DNA of 64,000 nt, from the NCBI RefSeq assembly GCF_918797505.1, contig NC_092798.1:1005501-1069500 (forward strand), read 5' to 3'. The DNA is from Bemisia tabaci. Lineage: Eukaryota; Arthropoda; Insecta; Hemiptera; Aleyrodidae. This document shows, piece by piece, positions 54,121-64,000 of this stretch (position 1 is the first letter of the stretch; each line of letters starts with the position of its first letter). A program made the position numbers and the translations under genes. The notes below the pieces were generated by a model, which saw nothing but the letters and a program-made list of their open reading frames with translations, was not told where the DNA came from and did no database searches.

Positions 54121-54157
54121 CCGGCGTCCAGCGGGCTCATTATAGAAATAGTTAGAC

Positions 54158-54707
54158 CAGTCTTCGAAACTCACCTTAGAATCAGTGGCGTGGCGTGAAT
54201 TGCGATGTATCGATTGTTCTGTCATTTAAACCTATGGTAAATAATCGATTATTAAGGTGTTCGCTGCGAACACCCTGTTTATCGATCCTTTTCCACAGGT
54301 TTAAATGGCATAACAATCGATAAATCGCAAAGCACGCCACGCCACTGCTTAGAATTTTAGGAGCCATGAGGCCCATCAAGCTCAATTTTTAGGGGCCATT
54401 ACAGATTTTTTAGGCGCCAAATTGACTTTTTGCCTATACATCACGGCGCATTTTGTGAAAAATCAGCCGCAAGATGTTTAAGTTACACAGAACTAGTAGT
54501 TGTAACTTGTAACTTTCGAAAAATCACAAAACAGAAAAATCAGAAATTTTTTTTTGAGGGGGGGGGGGGGTACTTTATAGGAGCCGCGTTGGCGCAGAGC
54601 CTTCATTTTTTAGGGGCCACGTAGGCGCAGAGCCTTCATTTTTTAAGCGCCATGACCGATTTCTTAGGCGCATTTGGCGCGTTGGCGCCTGTGAGTTTCG
54701 AACACTG
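54158..54707. mobile_element. hAT-1 element interrupted by hAT-2
   Basis: The left end CAGTCTTCGAAACTCACCTT and right end GTGAGTTTCGAACACTG belong to hAT-1. Removing 54183-54348 and one copy of CTTAGAAT restores the family order. The G tract at about 54558-54570 is again present. Confidence 0.85.
54183..54348. mobile_element. hAT-2 MITE, complete, inside hAT-1
   Basis: A 166-bp palindromic element with ends CAGTGGCGTGGCGTG and CACGCCACGCCACTG. CTTAGAAT is found on both sides (54175-54182 and 54349-54356), a perfect 8-bp duplication of hAT-1 sequence. Confidence 0.92.
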
Positions 54708-54785
54708 GTTTGGAGTGATCTTATGACTTATAGCTATGTGCAAGAATCAAGTCTCAAAACACGATTCTGCGATCAGCGCTACCGA
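54708..54785. repeat. fragment of the 59.2-kb foldback family
   Basis: The reverse complement matches 59180-59257: AGAATCGTGTTTTGAG, CTTGATTCT and the end CCAAAC abutting hAT-1, as at the other locus. Confidence 0.6.
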
Positions 54786-56215
54786 CCCATTTTACGACTT
54801 AAGTAATCCGCGCTCCGCAATCAGCTGATTATTATGAATTAAATTTCATGTACTCACATTGTGCCTGTTTCTTTTCCCGCATCTGATACTACGACCAATC
54901 TCGCCTTTTAATACTCACGCTCCGCAATATCGATGGGGATACGATGATATTTATTCTTGAGGTTGTCTTCTCAAATCATTCGTTGATCGATTCACGGATT
55001 TTAAAAGGATAAAAAATTAATGAAATCGCAACTTGTCTGGCGCTTCGCATCGCACGCTCAATGTTACGCAACATAATAGAATTACAGTTTTCAAAGTGTT
55101 TCAATGAGGAATGCTTTGCGACACTTTCCTCCTCTCCCCTCATCAAGTTCATTTTCTTCAAGATGCCTCAGCGCAGTTGCGCTTCAGTCCAGGGACCTAA
55201 ACCTTATACACGAAACGCCGAGACAATTTCACTCTTCAAATTTCTCTCCCTCGAAACAAACTTGGACGGATTGGAACAAGAAAGAACTACATCCATTGTA
55301 ACATGATCCCTGTCATGCATGCATTCTTATGCTTATGGATCTCAGGGCTCATGTCAGAATGGATATTGTTCCTTTTAATATACAAAGACGTTCCAATAAA
55401 AGAACCTCCTACTTTCTTCCGCTGAGGAAACGCTGAGGACAAGCGAGAATTCTGCGTGTGAAACTAGAAAAAGTGGTTCTCCATTTTATTACTTATTTGG
55501 TTTCAGTGAAAAAACGTGTTACAAAACATCTCAGAAAAGCTATTTCACAACTTAGTTAAATTCATTTGCTGTTTTATCTTTAGAAGAACTCTTTCCACAC
55601 CACCTTAGAGAAACCCCCTTCAAAATAATCAGGTAACCGTCACGAAGACACACTTGACTTCAATTAATCTTTGTTTTGGTGACGGCTAACTCATCATTTC
55701 GAACAGGGAAAGACCATCGCAAAAACATGATTTCTCAGGAGGTAAGTTCAGTGGCGCGTTGTTCCTTTCTTTATAGTGGTTGAACTTCCCCTTGAGGCCT
55801 ACTGATCCACTGCCGAACTACAAAAGAAAAAGAAACAGAGAGGAATGAAGGAGTTTTACGTATCCTCCCGCCCATACAAATGGACCATCTTTTTTTTTTT
55901 TTTTTCGCCAGAAGGGCCGAGGGTTTCTTTTACCGCCCTCTAACTTGCACCATACCGGGTCCTGGTTATGGATTCAGCCGTCATAGGAAAGCGATGGCCG
56001 CCGGCCGACTGAACGAAGTGCCGAAACACCACTGCATCCTTCGAACCAAAGCTACGGTATCGTACGCCCCCTGTTCTAAAACTGGGCGTTAGAATATTTA
56101 AAATTCCTAGACCCACTCTCTGTTTGGGAGGGGAGGGGGCCGAAAGTAAGAGGGAAAATTAATTGCAGCAAAAAAAAAAAAAAAAAAAAATGGAAAAAAA
56201 AATGGGAAAAAAACT
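54786..56215. other. no gene seen
   Basis: About 1.4 kb. Overlapping frames at 55061-55306 are open in two phases without clear family signal. T tract at 55890-55905. Confidence 0.45.
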
Positions 56216-56294
56216 ACTGAAGTGAGATCACTTCAAGCAAGGGAGGGCAAAAAAAAAATTACTGAAGTGAGATCACTTCAAGCAAGGGAGGGCA
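56216..56294. repeat. 34-bp tandem duplication with palindrome
   Basis: ACTGAAGTGAGATCACTTCA followed by AGCAAGGGAGGGCA occurs at 56216-56249 and 56261-56294. TGAAGTGA and TCACTTCA pair around GA. Confidence 0.8.
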
Positions 56295-56452
56295 TGGGGA
56301 CTTTACTGAGAACGCGAATTTACTGTAACTTACGTCGTTCTTTCCTCCTTGTTGTTTTGCAAGCGAAAACAAATAGAAAAAGAAAAAACCCAACACCAAA
56401 ATGCATTATGTGGCAAAAAGACAAGGAGGAAAGAAAGACTTAAGTTAAAGAG

Positions 56453-57522
56453 AACCTACAAAAAGAAAAAACATCAATTGCACACTTCACCTAAAGGAAA
56501 AAACAATGCAAGAAAATCAAATTAATATTCAAAGCTGCATGCAACACGCCAAAAAAAATGAGAAGCAAGGACCTACGGAAAGAAAAAAAAATTAATTGCA
56601 CGCTTCACCTAAAGGAAAAAACAACATAAGAAGTAATACTCAAAAAGTTGCATGCAACACACTAAAAAATAAGAACGTAGAACCTTCGGAAAGAAAAAAA
56701 AATTAATTGCATTCGTCATCTAAAGGAAAAAACAATAAAGAAAATCAGAAGTAATATTAAGAAGCTGCATGCAACACGCCAAAAAAAATGAGAAGCAAGG
56801 ACCTACGGAAAGAAAAAAAATTAATTGCACGCTTCACCTAAAGGAAAAAACAACTATAGTCCACGCCACGAAAAGTGGCGGCTGAGGGGCGGAGCCAGTC
56901 GGCCGGTCCAGTCCTATTGTTGAGGGGTTGAAGCGCAGGTATAGGCCCAGTCATTACCCCAGACACGCGTCGAGCGACGGCCGGCCAGGGTGAGTACACA
57001 CTGAGCGCACCTTGATCTCGGCGCCCGGGGTGGCATCCAGCGCGACGCATCGCGCCGCGTATTCTCCCCAATTAGTGTGTCTCCCGAAAATCCCGGGCGC
57101 CGGGTTCAAGGTTCAGTGGGAACTCACCCCGGCCGGTCGTCGCTCAACCACGGGCCAATATCTGCGCTTCAACCCTTCAACAATAGACTGGACCGGCCGA
57201 CTGGCTCCGCCCCTCAGCCGCCACTTTTCGTGGCGTGGACTATAAGAAGTAATTCTCAAAAAGTTGCATGCAACACACGAAAAAATAAGAACCTAGAACC
57301 TGCGTAAAGAAAAAAAAATTAATTGCATTCGTCACCTAAAGGAAAAAACAACATAAGAAGTAATACTCAAAAAGTTGCATTCAACACACGAAAAAATAAG
57401 AACCTAGAACCTGCGTAAAGAAAAAAAAATTAATTGCATTCGTCACCTAAAGGAAAAAACAATACAAGAAAATCAGAAGTAATATTAAGAAGCTGCATGC
57501 AACACGCTAAAAAAATGAGAAT
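56453..57522. repeat. satellite array, ~110-119-bp units in two subtypes
   Basis: At least six units, each with TTAATTGCA or CAATTGCA, CACCTAAAGGAAAAAACAA and TTGCATGCAACAC or CTGCATGCAACACGC. One subtype has AAGAAAATCAGAAGTAATAT, the other AACATAAGAAGTAATACTC. The order along the array is roughly A-B-A-B-B-A. A foldback element interrupts one B unit. Confidence 0.8.
56859..57240. mobile_element. GC-rich foldback element in the satellite
   Basis: 382 bp. The outer 55 bases of each arm (starting GTCCACGCCACGAAAAGTGG) are almost exact inverted copies, and similarity extends over about 125 bp per arm. TATA flanks both sides (56855-56858 and 57241-57244). Its GC-rich composition contrasts strongly with the A-rich satellite. 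Confidence 0.85.
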
Positions 57523-57599
57523 TATAAGAGAAGCGCCAAACACATACAACATGCAAAACATACACAATGGTACATACACATAAACAACATAACATATAT

Positions 57600-57603
<4 letters not shown>

Positions 57604-57663
<60 letters not shown>
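57604..57663. repeat. 60-base poly(A) tract
   Basis: Uninterrupted A run. The long Phe-run frames on the - strand (57430-57826) come only from it. Confidence 0.95.
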
Positions 57664-57666
<3 letters not shown>

Positions 57667-59174
57667 GCACAACACGCAATACATGTAACAATATGCAATA
57701 AAGAAATACAGAAAGATTTATAAAACAGAATACAGAAATAATGACATACCCAACACCTGCATGTGACGCGCGCAAGAACCAAGCCGAAACTACCCTTTTT
57801 CCGGCCAGAGCTCGCGTATATATCACCTCGTATCCAGTGTTACCACACTAGTGTAGAATGCACGGGGGTAAACTATGACGTAATAATTCTCATAGGACCA
57901 AAGCTTGCAAAGTGAATTGAATAATTACCTTACTACCTAAATTGGAAAATATTACGCTTTTCCATCAGAATCAACCAATCAAACGCTTGCATGGGATCAG
58001 AATCGACCAATCAGGCGCTTGTTATCTAAATTTACCAATGACTTGTACATGAGGTGACGTCACTCTAATGTCCCGTAGCCGTGGTCACACCATCAATATT
58101 TTGGTCATTATGTGAAGGTCGCAGTCATATACAAAATATATATTATAAGCTAGTAAACCAACAGAAGAAGAAGAAGAAATATATATAGCGGGCCACTACA
58201 TATTGACGAAAATGTTGTAATTTGACGTCATTTTCTGTTTTCATGAACTGGGTGGCCTTGAGATATTGTCCAAAATCTTGACGTGACCACGACTTGTTTT
58301 GGTCAACAATGTCGAAGGAATATGGGATTGGACCAACTCTTCTGCAGCTAGTGATCAGTGCATTCGATGTACAAAGAGGGGCTGTTATCAGTCGGATCGC
58401 TATCTGCTGGCCGGGGCTGCTCGGGTCTCGCGTCATCTTCTAGATCACGATGATACCCCGCTCATAGAGGTATTCAGTGGAAATCCCGCGCCCGGAAAAA
58501 TGGTCGTGAGGCTCTAAAAATTGGCGAATCGATACGAAACTTTAGGCACATATAGTTTAGGGTACGGGCAATCCATTAATGCGTTCTCCGGAAAAAGGGC
58601 CCATACGCCCATGGGCCTTTCTTCCGGAACCCTCCTCAATTGTGACCGGTCAGTGGGTCAAGAGGTAACCGTGTTAAGTTGTAAAAACCCCCGTAGTGTC
58701 CTGATTTTCGACGCCATTTTTCCATCAGCAAGTAATAAACAGATATAAGTTAGAAGTGAATGACCTCTTTTGACATGCGAGGGAAATTGGTTGTTCAAAG
58801 TACACTGTGTCATCGCATCAGGACAATATCTTAGTACTGAAGGGTCATTGACTTTCCAATTTATGGTTATGATGGCGACAGTTCAGAGGGTCAGAAGGTC
58901 ACGATGTTCCATTATGAAAACCCCACGTATGTATTTAGGTTAGCAAGTCGTTGCAGGTGTGAACACTTTCAATGGAACTGAGTTAGTTAGAGACGGAGCG
59001 ATATGCTGTCGCGAAAACGCCTTCATTTATTTGGGTATGCAATTGTATTCCGGAACGCACGACTATTTGCATCGCACAAGCCGTCCGTGCTTTCAAACCG
59101 AGTGTAGGAAGAAAACTGGTTTAAATAGGTTGAACGCCTGCATAAATGAGTGAAGTCATATTTTTCAATAAAAA
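57664..59174. other. no confident gene; R1 relative near the right end
   Basis: Unique sequence. 58997-59080 (GCGAAAACGCCTTCATTTAT, ATTCCGGAACGCACGACTAT) is related to R1. Open frames show no family signal. Confidence 0.45.
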
Positions 59175-59529
59175 ATGGGCCAGTTGCGCTGGTCATAGAA
59201 TCGTGTTTTGAGGCTTGATTCTCGGAGATTAGCTCAAAATAATGAGATCCGTCCAAACCGCAACTCTCTGCGCTCAATATTAACCGAGATATCGTCCATT
59301 GAAAAGTCGGGTTTTTGACGTCATCAACCGCGGCAGTAACACCCTTGGTTTCTTCCACCTTGCTTTCATCAGTCAGCGTGACGCACATTTGCACTGGTTG
59401 TGAAACTCGGATGAAAGCAAGGTGGAAAAAACCAAGGGTGTCACAGCCGCGGTGGATGACGTCAAAAACCCGACTCTTCAAAGGGCGACAGCTCGGTTAT
59501 TATCGAACGTACAAAGTTGCGGTTTGGAC
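59175..59529. mobile_element. foldback element with 120-bp arms
   Basis: 59251-59370 (starting GTCCAAACCGCAACT) pairs with 59410-59529, with a 39-base loop. The innermost 70 bp of the arms (including CACCCTTGGTTT and TTCCACCTTGCTTTCATC) are nearly identical. The left flank 59175-59250 also recurs inverted at 54708-54785, so the full element is larger. Confidence 0.85.
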
Positions 59530-59878
59530 CAGTGTTCGAAACTCACCTTACAATTTTAGGAATCATGTGGCCCATCAAGCTCAATTTTTAGGGGTTATTG
59601 AAGATTTTTTAGGCGCCAAGTTGACTTTTTGCCTATACTTCACGGCGCATTTTTTGAAAAGTCAGACGCAAGATGTTTAAGTTACACAGAACTAGCAGCT
59701 GTAACTTGTAACTTTCGAAAAATCACCAAACAGGAAAATTAGAATTTTTTTTTGAGGGGGGGGGGGGGGGGGAGCACTTTTTAGGAGCCACGTTGGCGCA
59801 GAGCCTTCTTTTTTTAGGCGCCATGACCCATTTCTTAGGCGCATTTGGCGCGTTGGCGCCTGTGAGTTTCGAACACTG
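59530..59878. mobile_element. hAT-1 element
   Basis: 349 bp, CAGTGTTCGAAACTCACCTT to GTGAGTTTCGAACACTG, with the G tract at about 59757-59772. No 8-bp duplication is visible. The left flank is the foldback end GTTTGGAC, as at 54708 on the opposite side of that copy. Confidence 0.85.
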
Positions 59879-59984
59879 ATAGAACCCCCTGTCTTCCACG
59901 GTCGTTGGGATTTCTGATTTTTTTTTTTTTTTATTTCTTTTTTGGAAAACACTTTTATGCATTTATTTTTTCAGAATGACTTTG

Positions 59985-60356
59985 ACGTTCCTAAGCAAGT
60001 TCGAGTAAAAGACATTTCAAAATATGTCGATTTAACCATCCGGCGTATCTTCAGGTGTCATAGAATTGCTGAGACATTTTTCGGTAAAAGGGCGTATGAG
60101 ACTTCCAATGCTGCTAAGATTGTGCAACGTCGTTCTATGAATTTTTCCCTGAATCCGCTCCGAGTTTTTCTGCACAATTCTAAGGAAGTGAGTCGACTGT
60201 GAATGAATTTCATCTGCCGCAAACGCTATAAAAAATTGCACAATCTTAGCATCATTGCAAGCCTCATGCGCCCTTTTACCGAAAAATGTCTCAATTTTAC
60301 AAAAACGTGTCGAGGTAATGTCAGGGAATTTCATTATCTAAAATGGGAACCCTGTC
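59985..60356. mobile_element. M3-related sequence carrying a small foldback
   Basis: AACCATCCGGCGTATCTTCA on the left and GGTAATGTCAGGGAATTTCA then GGGAACCCTG on the right are M3 words. The middle is a separate hairpin. Confidence 0.5.
60066..60297. repeat. foldback with ~64-bp arms
   Basis: 60066-60129 (TTGCTGAGACATTTTTCGGT) is inverted at 60234-60297 with a 104-base spacer. Confidence 0.75.
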
Positions 60357-60398
60357 CAAGAGTGCTCTTTCGGTCGGTGTATCTTAAGTGCGGATTTA

Positions 60399-60588
60399 CC
60401 GCGGTTTTCCGTTATCCGCGATCTTCCATTATCCGCGATCTTCCATTATCCGCGGTTTTCCACTACCCGCTGTTTTCCATTATCCGCGGTTTTCCGTTTT
60501 CCGTTATCCGCGGTTTTCCGTTATCCGCGGTTTCCCATTATTCGCGGTTTTCCGTTATCCGCGGTTTTTCATCATCCGCGATAATTCC
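60399..60588. repeat. 17-bp minisatellite, ~11 units
   Basis: Units of CCGCGGTTTTCCGTTAT with a few variants (CCGCGATCTTCCATTAT), one containing a 7-base internal duplication. It sits 130 bp before the start of the glycosyltransferase gene. Serine/Arg/Phe-rich frames across it are artefacts. Confidence 0.9.
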
Positions 60589-60686
60589 GGCCCCAATACC
60601 GCGGATAACCAGGGCTCTACTCATGGTAGCAACTGATATTTCTACACGACTTGGCACGTACGAGCAACAACTAATAAGATTGTTGC

Positions 60687-60697
60687 TTTTCTTTCAG
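60687..60697 (+). promoter_or_regulatory. 3' splice site in the 5' UTR
   Basis: TTTTCTTTCAG followed by GTGAGG places a likely 5' UTR exon start at 60698, 22 bases before the ATG, implying a distal first exon and promoter. Confidence 0.5.
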
Positions 60698-60719
60698 GTG
60701 AGGATGCATCGCTGATGAC

Positions 60720-61784
60720 ATGCTGGAGCAGAGACAAAAATTGGCCGTCATCGGATGGATCGTTTTATCAGCCGTGATAACGACCGTGGGTGTCATCCAC
60801 GTGCTCATAGATCCGAGGCTCCACTATGAAATCAAGGAAACTGTGAATAATTACGAGCTCTTGGTTGCTCAAAATGAGTCGTCAGCGTTGCCTCTGGACG
60901 AGCTGCCTGCGGACGAGGAATCGGTTCTCCTCAACATGACCGACTTCAAGTTGATCATCAACAACGAGGTCTGCAGGACGGCGTCGGCGCAAGGGTCGCC
61001 ACTCATCCTGGCTTTCGTCCACTCGGCGCCTAAAAACTTGAAGCTGCGCAACTTGATCAGGAGCACCTGGGGTCAGGAGTTGACGACCATCTTCCTTCTG
61101 GGCGAAACGACCCCCGCCTTGCAGGAAGCTATCGAAACCGAGAACTCGCTTCACCACGATATCGTTCAAGGCAACTTCATCGACTCGTATCGAAACCTCA
61201 CGTACAAGCATGTGATGGGTTTCAAGTGGGCATCCTACCATTGCCCCGGTGCCAAATATTTGCTCAAAACTGACGATGACGTTTTTGTAAATGTGCTATT
61301 TTTAAGGAAATTCATAGAATCAAAACTGTCCCCTACAGGTGCTCGAAAATTAATCTTATGTGATATACAAGTGACTGTGGTACAACGTAGTTTTAGGTCC
61401 AAGTGGAGAGTATCCCCGAAGGAGTACAGTAAAAACTGGTACCCCCAAATATGCAAAGGCTGGGCCATTTTATACTCTCCTGATGTTAGTTTTCAACTGT
61501 ATCATATTGCACGGAAGGCACCTTTCTTTTGGATCGACGACATTTATGTGTCTGGGATTCTAGCTCCTATGCTTAATGTGTCTCTGTCGTCGGTTTATCC
61601 TTTTGCAATACAGAGAGATAAGTTGAGTGGCCTCCTATCAAAACCGTACATAGAGTCACAAGATGACTTCTTGTTTGGGTACCCGGGCGATTTGATCACA
61701 GAAATGAACAGTCTTTGGAAAATCGTGAAAAACACCACTCGCTATTTTGAGAGTTCTCAGCAAAATGAAACGATCGTCCAGTGA
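60720..61784 (+). CDS. beta-1,3-galactosyltransferase-like (GT31) type II Golgi enzyme
   Basis: A complete 354-residue frame in one exon. The ATG at 60720 is preferred: an earlier ATG (60703) runs only three codons before TGA, and an acceptor TTTTCTTTCAG ending at 60697 implies a 5' UTR intron. A short cytoplasmic tail is followed by a signal anchor at 8-30, a stem, then the Galactosyl_T domain. That domain has RNLIRSTW at 110-117, IFLLGE at 124-129, the metal-binding KTDDDVFVN at 183-191, YPQICKG at 241-247 and WIDDIYVSG at 271-279 (the family's ED-V-Y-x-G region, here with Asp). N-glycosylation motifs stand at N52, N72, N159, N286 and N338. Such enzymes add Gal or GlcNAc in beta-1,3 linkage from a UDP-sugar in the Golgi, and exact donor and acceptor cannot be read from sequence. 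Length is normal for the family. The first half of the ORF is GC-rich and the second half AT-rich, changing near 61270. Confidence 0.9.
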   Translation: MLEQRQKLAVIGWIVLSAVITTVGVIHVLIDPRLHYEIKETVNNYELLVAQNESSALPLDELPADEESVLLNMTDFKLIINNEVCRTASAQGSPLILAFVHSAPKNLKLRNLIRSTWGQELTTIFLLGETTPALQEAIETENSLHHDIVQGNFIDSYRNLTYKHVMGFKWASYHCPGAKYLLKTDDDVFVNVLFLRKFIESKLSPTGARKLILCDIQVTVVQRSFRSKWRVSPKEYSKNWYPQICKGWAILYSPDVSFQLYHIARKAPFFWIDDIYVSGILAPMLNVSLSSVYPFAIQRDKLSGLLSKPYIESQDDFLFGYPGDLITEMNSLWKIVKNTTRYFESSQQNETIVQ

Positions 61785-61827
61785 GTCGGAGATTAAGAAT
61801 GTACATATCAGCAACGGTTGTTGCTTG

Positions 61828-61833
61828 ATTAAA
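61828..61833 (+). promoter_or_regulatory. ATTAAA poly(A) signal candidate
   Basis: Lies 44 bases after the stop codon of the glycosyltransferase gene. A weaker hexamer. A longer 3' UTR is possible. Confidence 0.35.
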
Positions 61834-64000
61834 GTTTTGAAAAAACTTTGATATAACGTATTACTTACCTACATTGGATTTTTGTTCAGTTACAAACTGA
61901 CTTATTTTTTAACGCGTTCAGATGAATTTCTCAAGTGTTTCTGAAAGAGTTACAAAATATTTTTGTTTGCCTCATGACAGAATTCCTGCCATTTTAATTG
62001 GATCTTGAAATTATGTGCATTTCTGTTGTTTCTGTTCTTTAATCATTGCATTATTTTTATCATACTGTTTTTCCTTACAGCGTAACATTATCTGATAGCA
62101 TTGGAATTCTCAAGATCACTGATCTTTAAAATTGTTTTTTTTTACTTGTAACTGATTTTCATTGTTTTCTAAGTATGTAAATAATAATTTTACGGTTCAA
62201 AAGTCTGCTGTGAATTGATTTCGGATGCCGATACTTCTCATTAATTTATTCTGCCTTCTACTCTATGAAAGTTCTGTTCATATTTTTCTGATTAAAAATT
62301 TTAGTTGTATACACTGGTAACTTACTGAAAATGACAGCCTATTTGTTAAGATAGAAGAAAAAGAAAAAGAAATGTAATGATTGATAAGACAACTTCTGGA
62401 GAAGTGATTCAGTAAAAGCTGAAACGAAAGAAATTTTTCTTATTTGTAGGTAATAGACTTTTTTTTCGAAGGATTGATATTTAATTTAATGTATGTTTAA
62501 AATAGTTTTAAAAATGTGATAATTCGGTTAATGAAATTAGCATTTTGGGGGTAGAGTGATAAAATATTGTTTTGTGGATCTATTGTCTTAAAGAGTCTTT
62601 AAAACAAAAAAGAGACTTGGCGAAAAGATTAATGTGCTTTAAGTAGTGATAAAAATAATTGGTGCTGATTCTTCATCAGTTTTAAAAGGTTTAATCCTGA
62701 ATGTTCAGTGATTAGTGTTAGTAAATTGATATTAATTTCGCATTAATTTGTACGAATCTTTAAAGGTTGAATTTTAGAGTGGTTTTTTAAACTTTTTCTG
62801 CGGTATTGTTTCTTGTTTTTTAGAATGTTGACAACTAATTATGAGACAGACTGAGATCTTCCTTTCCAATTTCACTGAAATTAATTAGACACCACAATAA
62901 TCCCTCCGAATTGCTCGTAATTTGTTTAAAGTTTGTGAATTTCTCCTCCGCTAAGTTCTTATTTTTTTCAATCGTTGTATATTTCTTTCTGTAGTAGGTA
63001 GTTATTTTTTTCAAAGTGTCTTTCGTCAATTCATTTTCCAATCTACGTACCCCTTATGCTCTTCATTTATTTCTCTTGATTTTTTTATTTTTAATTTTTG
63101 CATTATCATCCCTAACACACAACTAAACCCTTCTCTCATCGGTATTATGAGACGAATTCCCTCAAAATGCAGGAGATATTCAGGATATTAAAAAGTCTGA
63201 TAAAGAATATATGTTATTATTCCAGAGAGCAATCTCTCAGGCTAACATTGTAATTACTTTTTCTGTCTTCCCCATTGTCATCATTCCATCAACTTAGTCT
63301 ATTCAGAAGATCTGAAGATATTCTTTTTCCTCCTTTTTTTTTATTATCTGAAATATTCAATTATTTGCACTTATTTAAAGCTTCTTGTTGTGTTAACTCA
63401 ATCTGTTCTGCATCTTCAGAAAAGTGTGTATCTCTCTTCTTTGGAAATAGGCAAGAAGAAACCCCAGTGTTTTTGCCAAATTAAAAAAAGTACTACCAAT
63501 TTTTTTTAGTCTGAGTGATGGATTTATGTAGAATGTTGTACCACATCCAGGGTGATATTTTTACAACTGAATTTTGGGAACAGATTTCGTTGGTGACCAA
63601 GGGCATGTATCTGTCTTTTCTCTTTTTTTTTTCATTTTTAGAGGTTTACCTTACTATCAAAATATTTGCTCAGTATTGGTATGTATTATGAATAGAAGTC
63701 TTTTTTATTTTTTTATCAAAAGTATGTTTTAATGTAGATATTTGAAATTACCTTAATTCGTCGTTTTTTGTGTATTAAATCGACTGGACCAAGTCTCTTG
63801 AACAGACTGGTCCTAATTCTTGCCATGAGGGCATAATTTTGTGATTTCGTAAGAAGGTTAGTTAATATATATTAGGTTAAGTCTGTAATCTGAAGTAAAT
63901 CTCTACAAAATATTCATACCTAAGTCAGTTAAAATTCAATCATCCAACAGGCACTATTCCAGAATGTAAACCGATTTCTTCCCTTTTTTTGTGTTGCCAC
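61834..64000. other. AT-rich 3' UTR or intergenic sequence
   Basis: Unique, T-rich sequence without MITE ends or credible coding frames to the window end. A - strand 68-codon Lys-rich frame (62835-63041) looks like chance. Confidence 0.5.

Noticed and set aside
57077..57307. Frames in the GC-rich foldback
   Set aside because: Mirror-image frames arise from the inverted repeat.
56453..57522. CRISPR-like array
   Set aside because: Units are contiguous satellite repeats with no unique spacers, in a eukaryotic genome context.
57430..57826. - strand frames with long Phe runs, one resembling a membrane protein
   Set aside because: The hydrophobic run is translated poly(A).
59023..59481. 152-codon - strand frame
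   Set aside because: Runs through both foldback arms; no family character.
60203..60715. 170-codon + strand frame before the glycosyltransferase
   Set aside because: Mostly the 17-bp minisatellite translated (repeating Phe/Arg/Ser/Ile); ends at the splice acceptor region.

Overview
The window reads as nuclear DNA of an insect. It is AT-rich, has long introns and poly(A)/AATAAA signals, contains single metazoan-type exons, and carries very many short non-autonomous transposons. One MITE family, with ends related to CTGCCGTGCTAAGGAAGAAC, together with the general repeat style, reminds me of whitefly (Bemisia) genomes. That species guess is inference from memory, not shown by the sequence. No bacterial operon, tRNA, rRNA or CRISPR was seen.

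Layout. (1) 1-8.6 kb: repeat-dense DNA with MITE copies and one complete 875-bp hAT element with a perfect 8-bp target duplication. (2) 8.7-31 kb: a MITE-poor island holding the genes. A possible terminal coding exon (8743-8881) is followed by the last two coding exons of a pleiotrophin/midkine-type growth factor gene (9536-9700 and 10524-10546, + strand). Then comes an 8.9-kb uninterrupted + strand coding exon (17595-26489), about 2,960 codons of Ser/Thr/Asn/Lys-rich, apparently disordered protein that I do not recognise. It probably splices to a tiny last exon at 27573-27600. A convergent - strand gene with an acidic, Ser-rich product occupies 30756 down to 27935. (3) 31.3-31.8 kb: a decayed Penelope-like retroelement fragment with GIY-YIG endonuclease remnants and two oppositely oriented hammerhead-like motifs. 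(4) 32.6-60.4 kb: a graveyard of nested MITEs, hAT elements, foldback hairpins and satellites with no confident gene. Possible first exons or promoters lie at 32.6-32.8 kb and in GC-rich stretches at 43.9-45.0 kb, and an ORF worth checking lies at 53776-54120 (- strand). (5) 60.7-61.8 kb: a complete single-exon beta-1,3-galactosyltransferase-like gene (GT31, type II Golgi enzyme), followed by AT-rich 3' sequence to the window end.

The most unusual coding object is the giant exon: long, single-exon, without a known domain, with a threefold internal repeat, a four-cysteine knot-like cluster and His/Lys-rich basic patches. Among the non-coding parts, the best-documented structures are nested insertions whose target duplications can be read directly: hAT in hAT at 54.2 kb, a retroposon in a MITE at 51.8 kb, and a long hairpin in a MITE at 39.5 kb. 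Repeat family names used here (M1-M7, hAT-1 to hAT-3, R1) are local labels.
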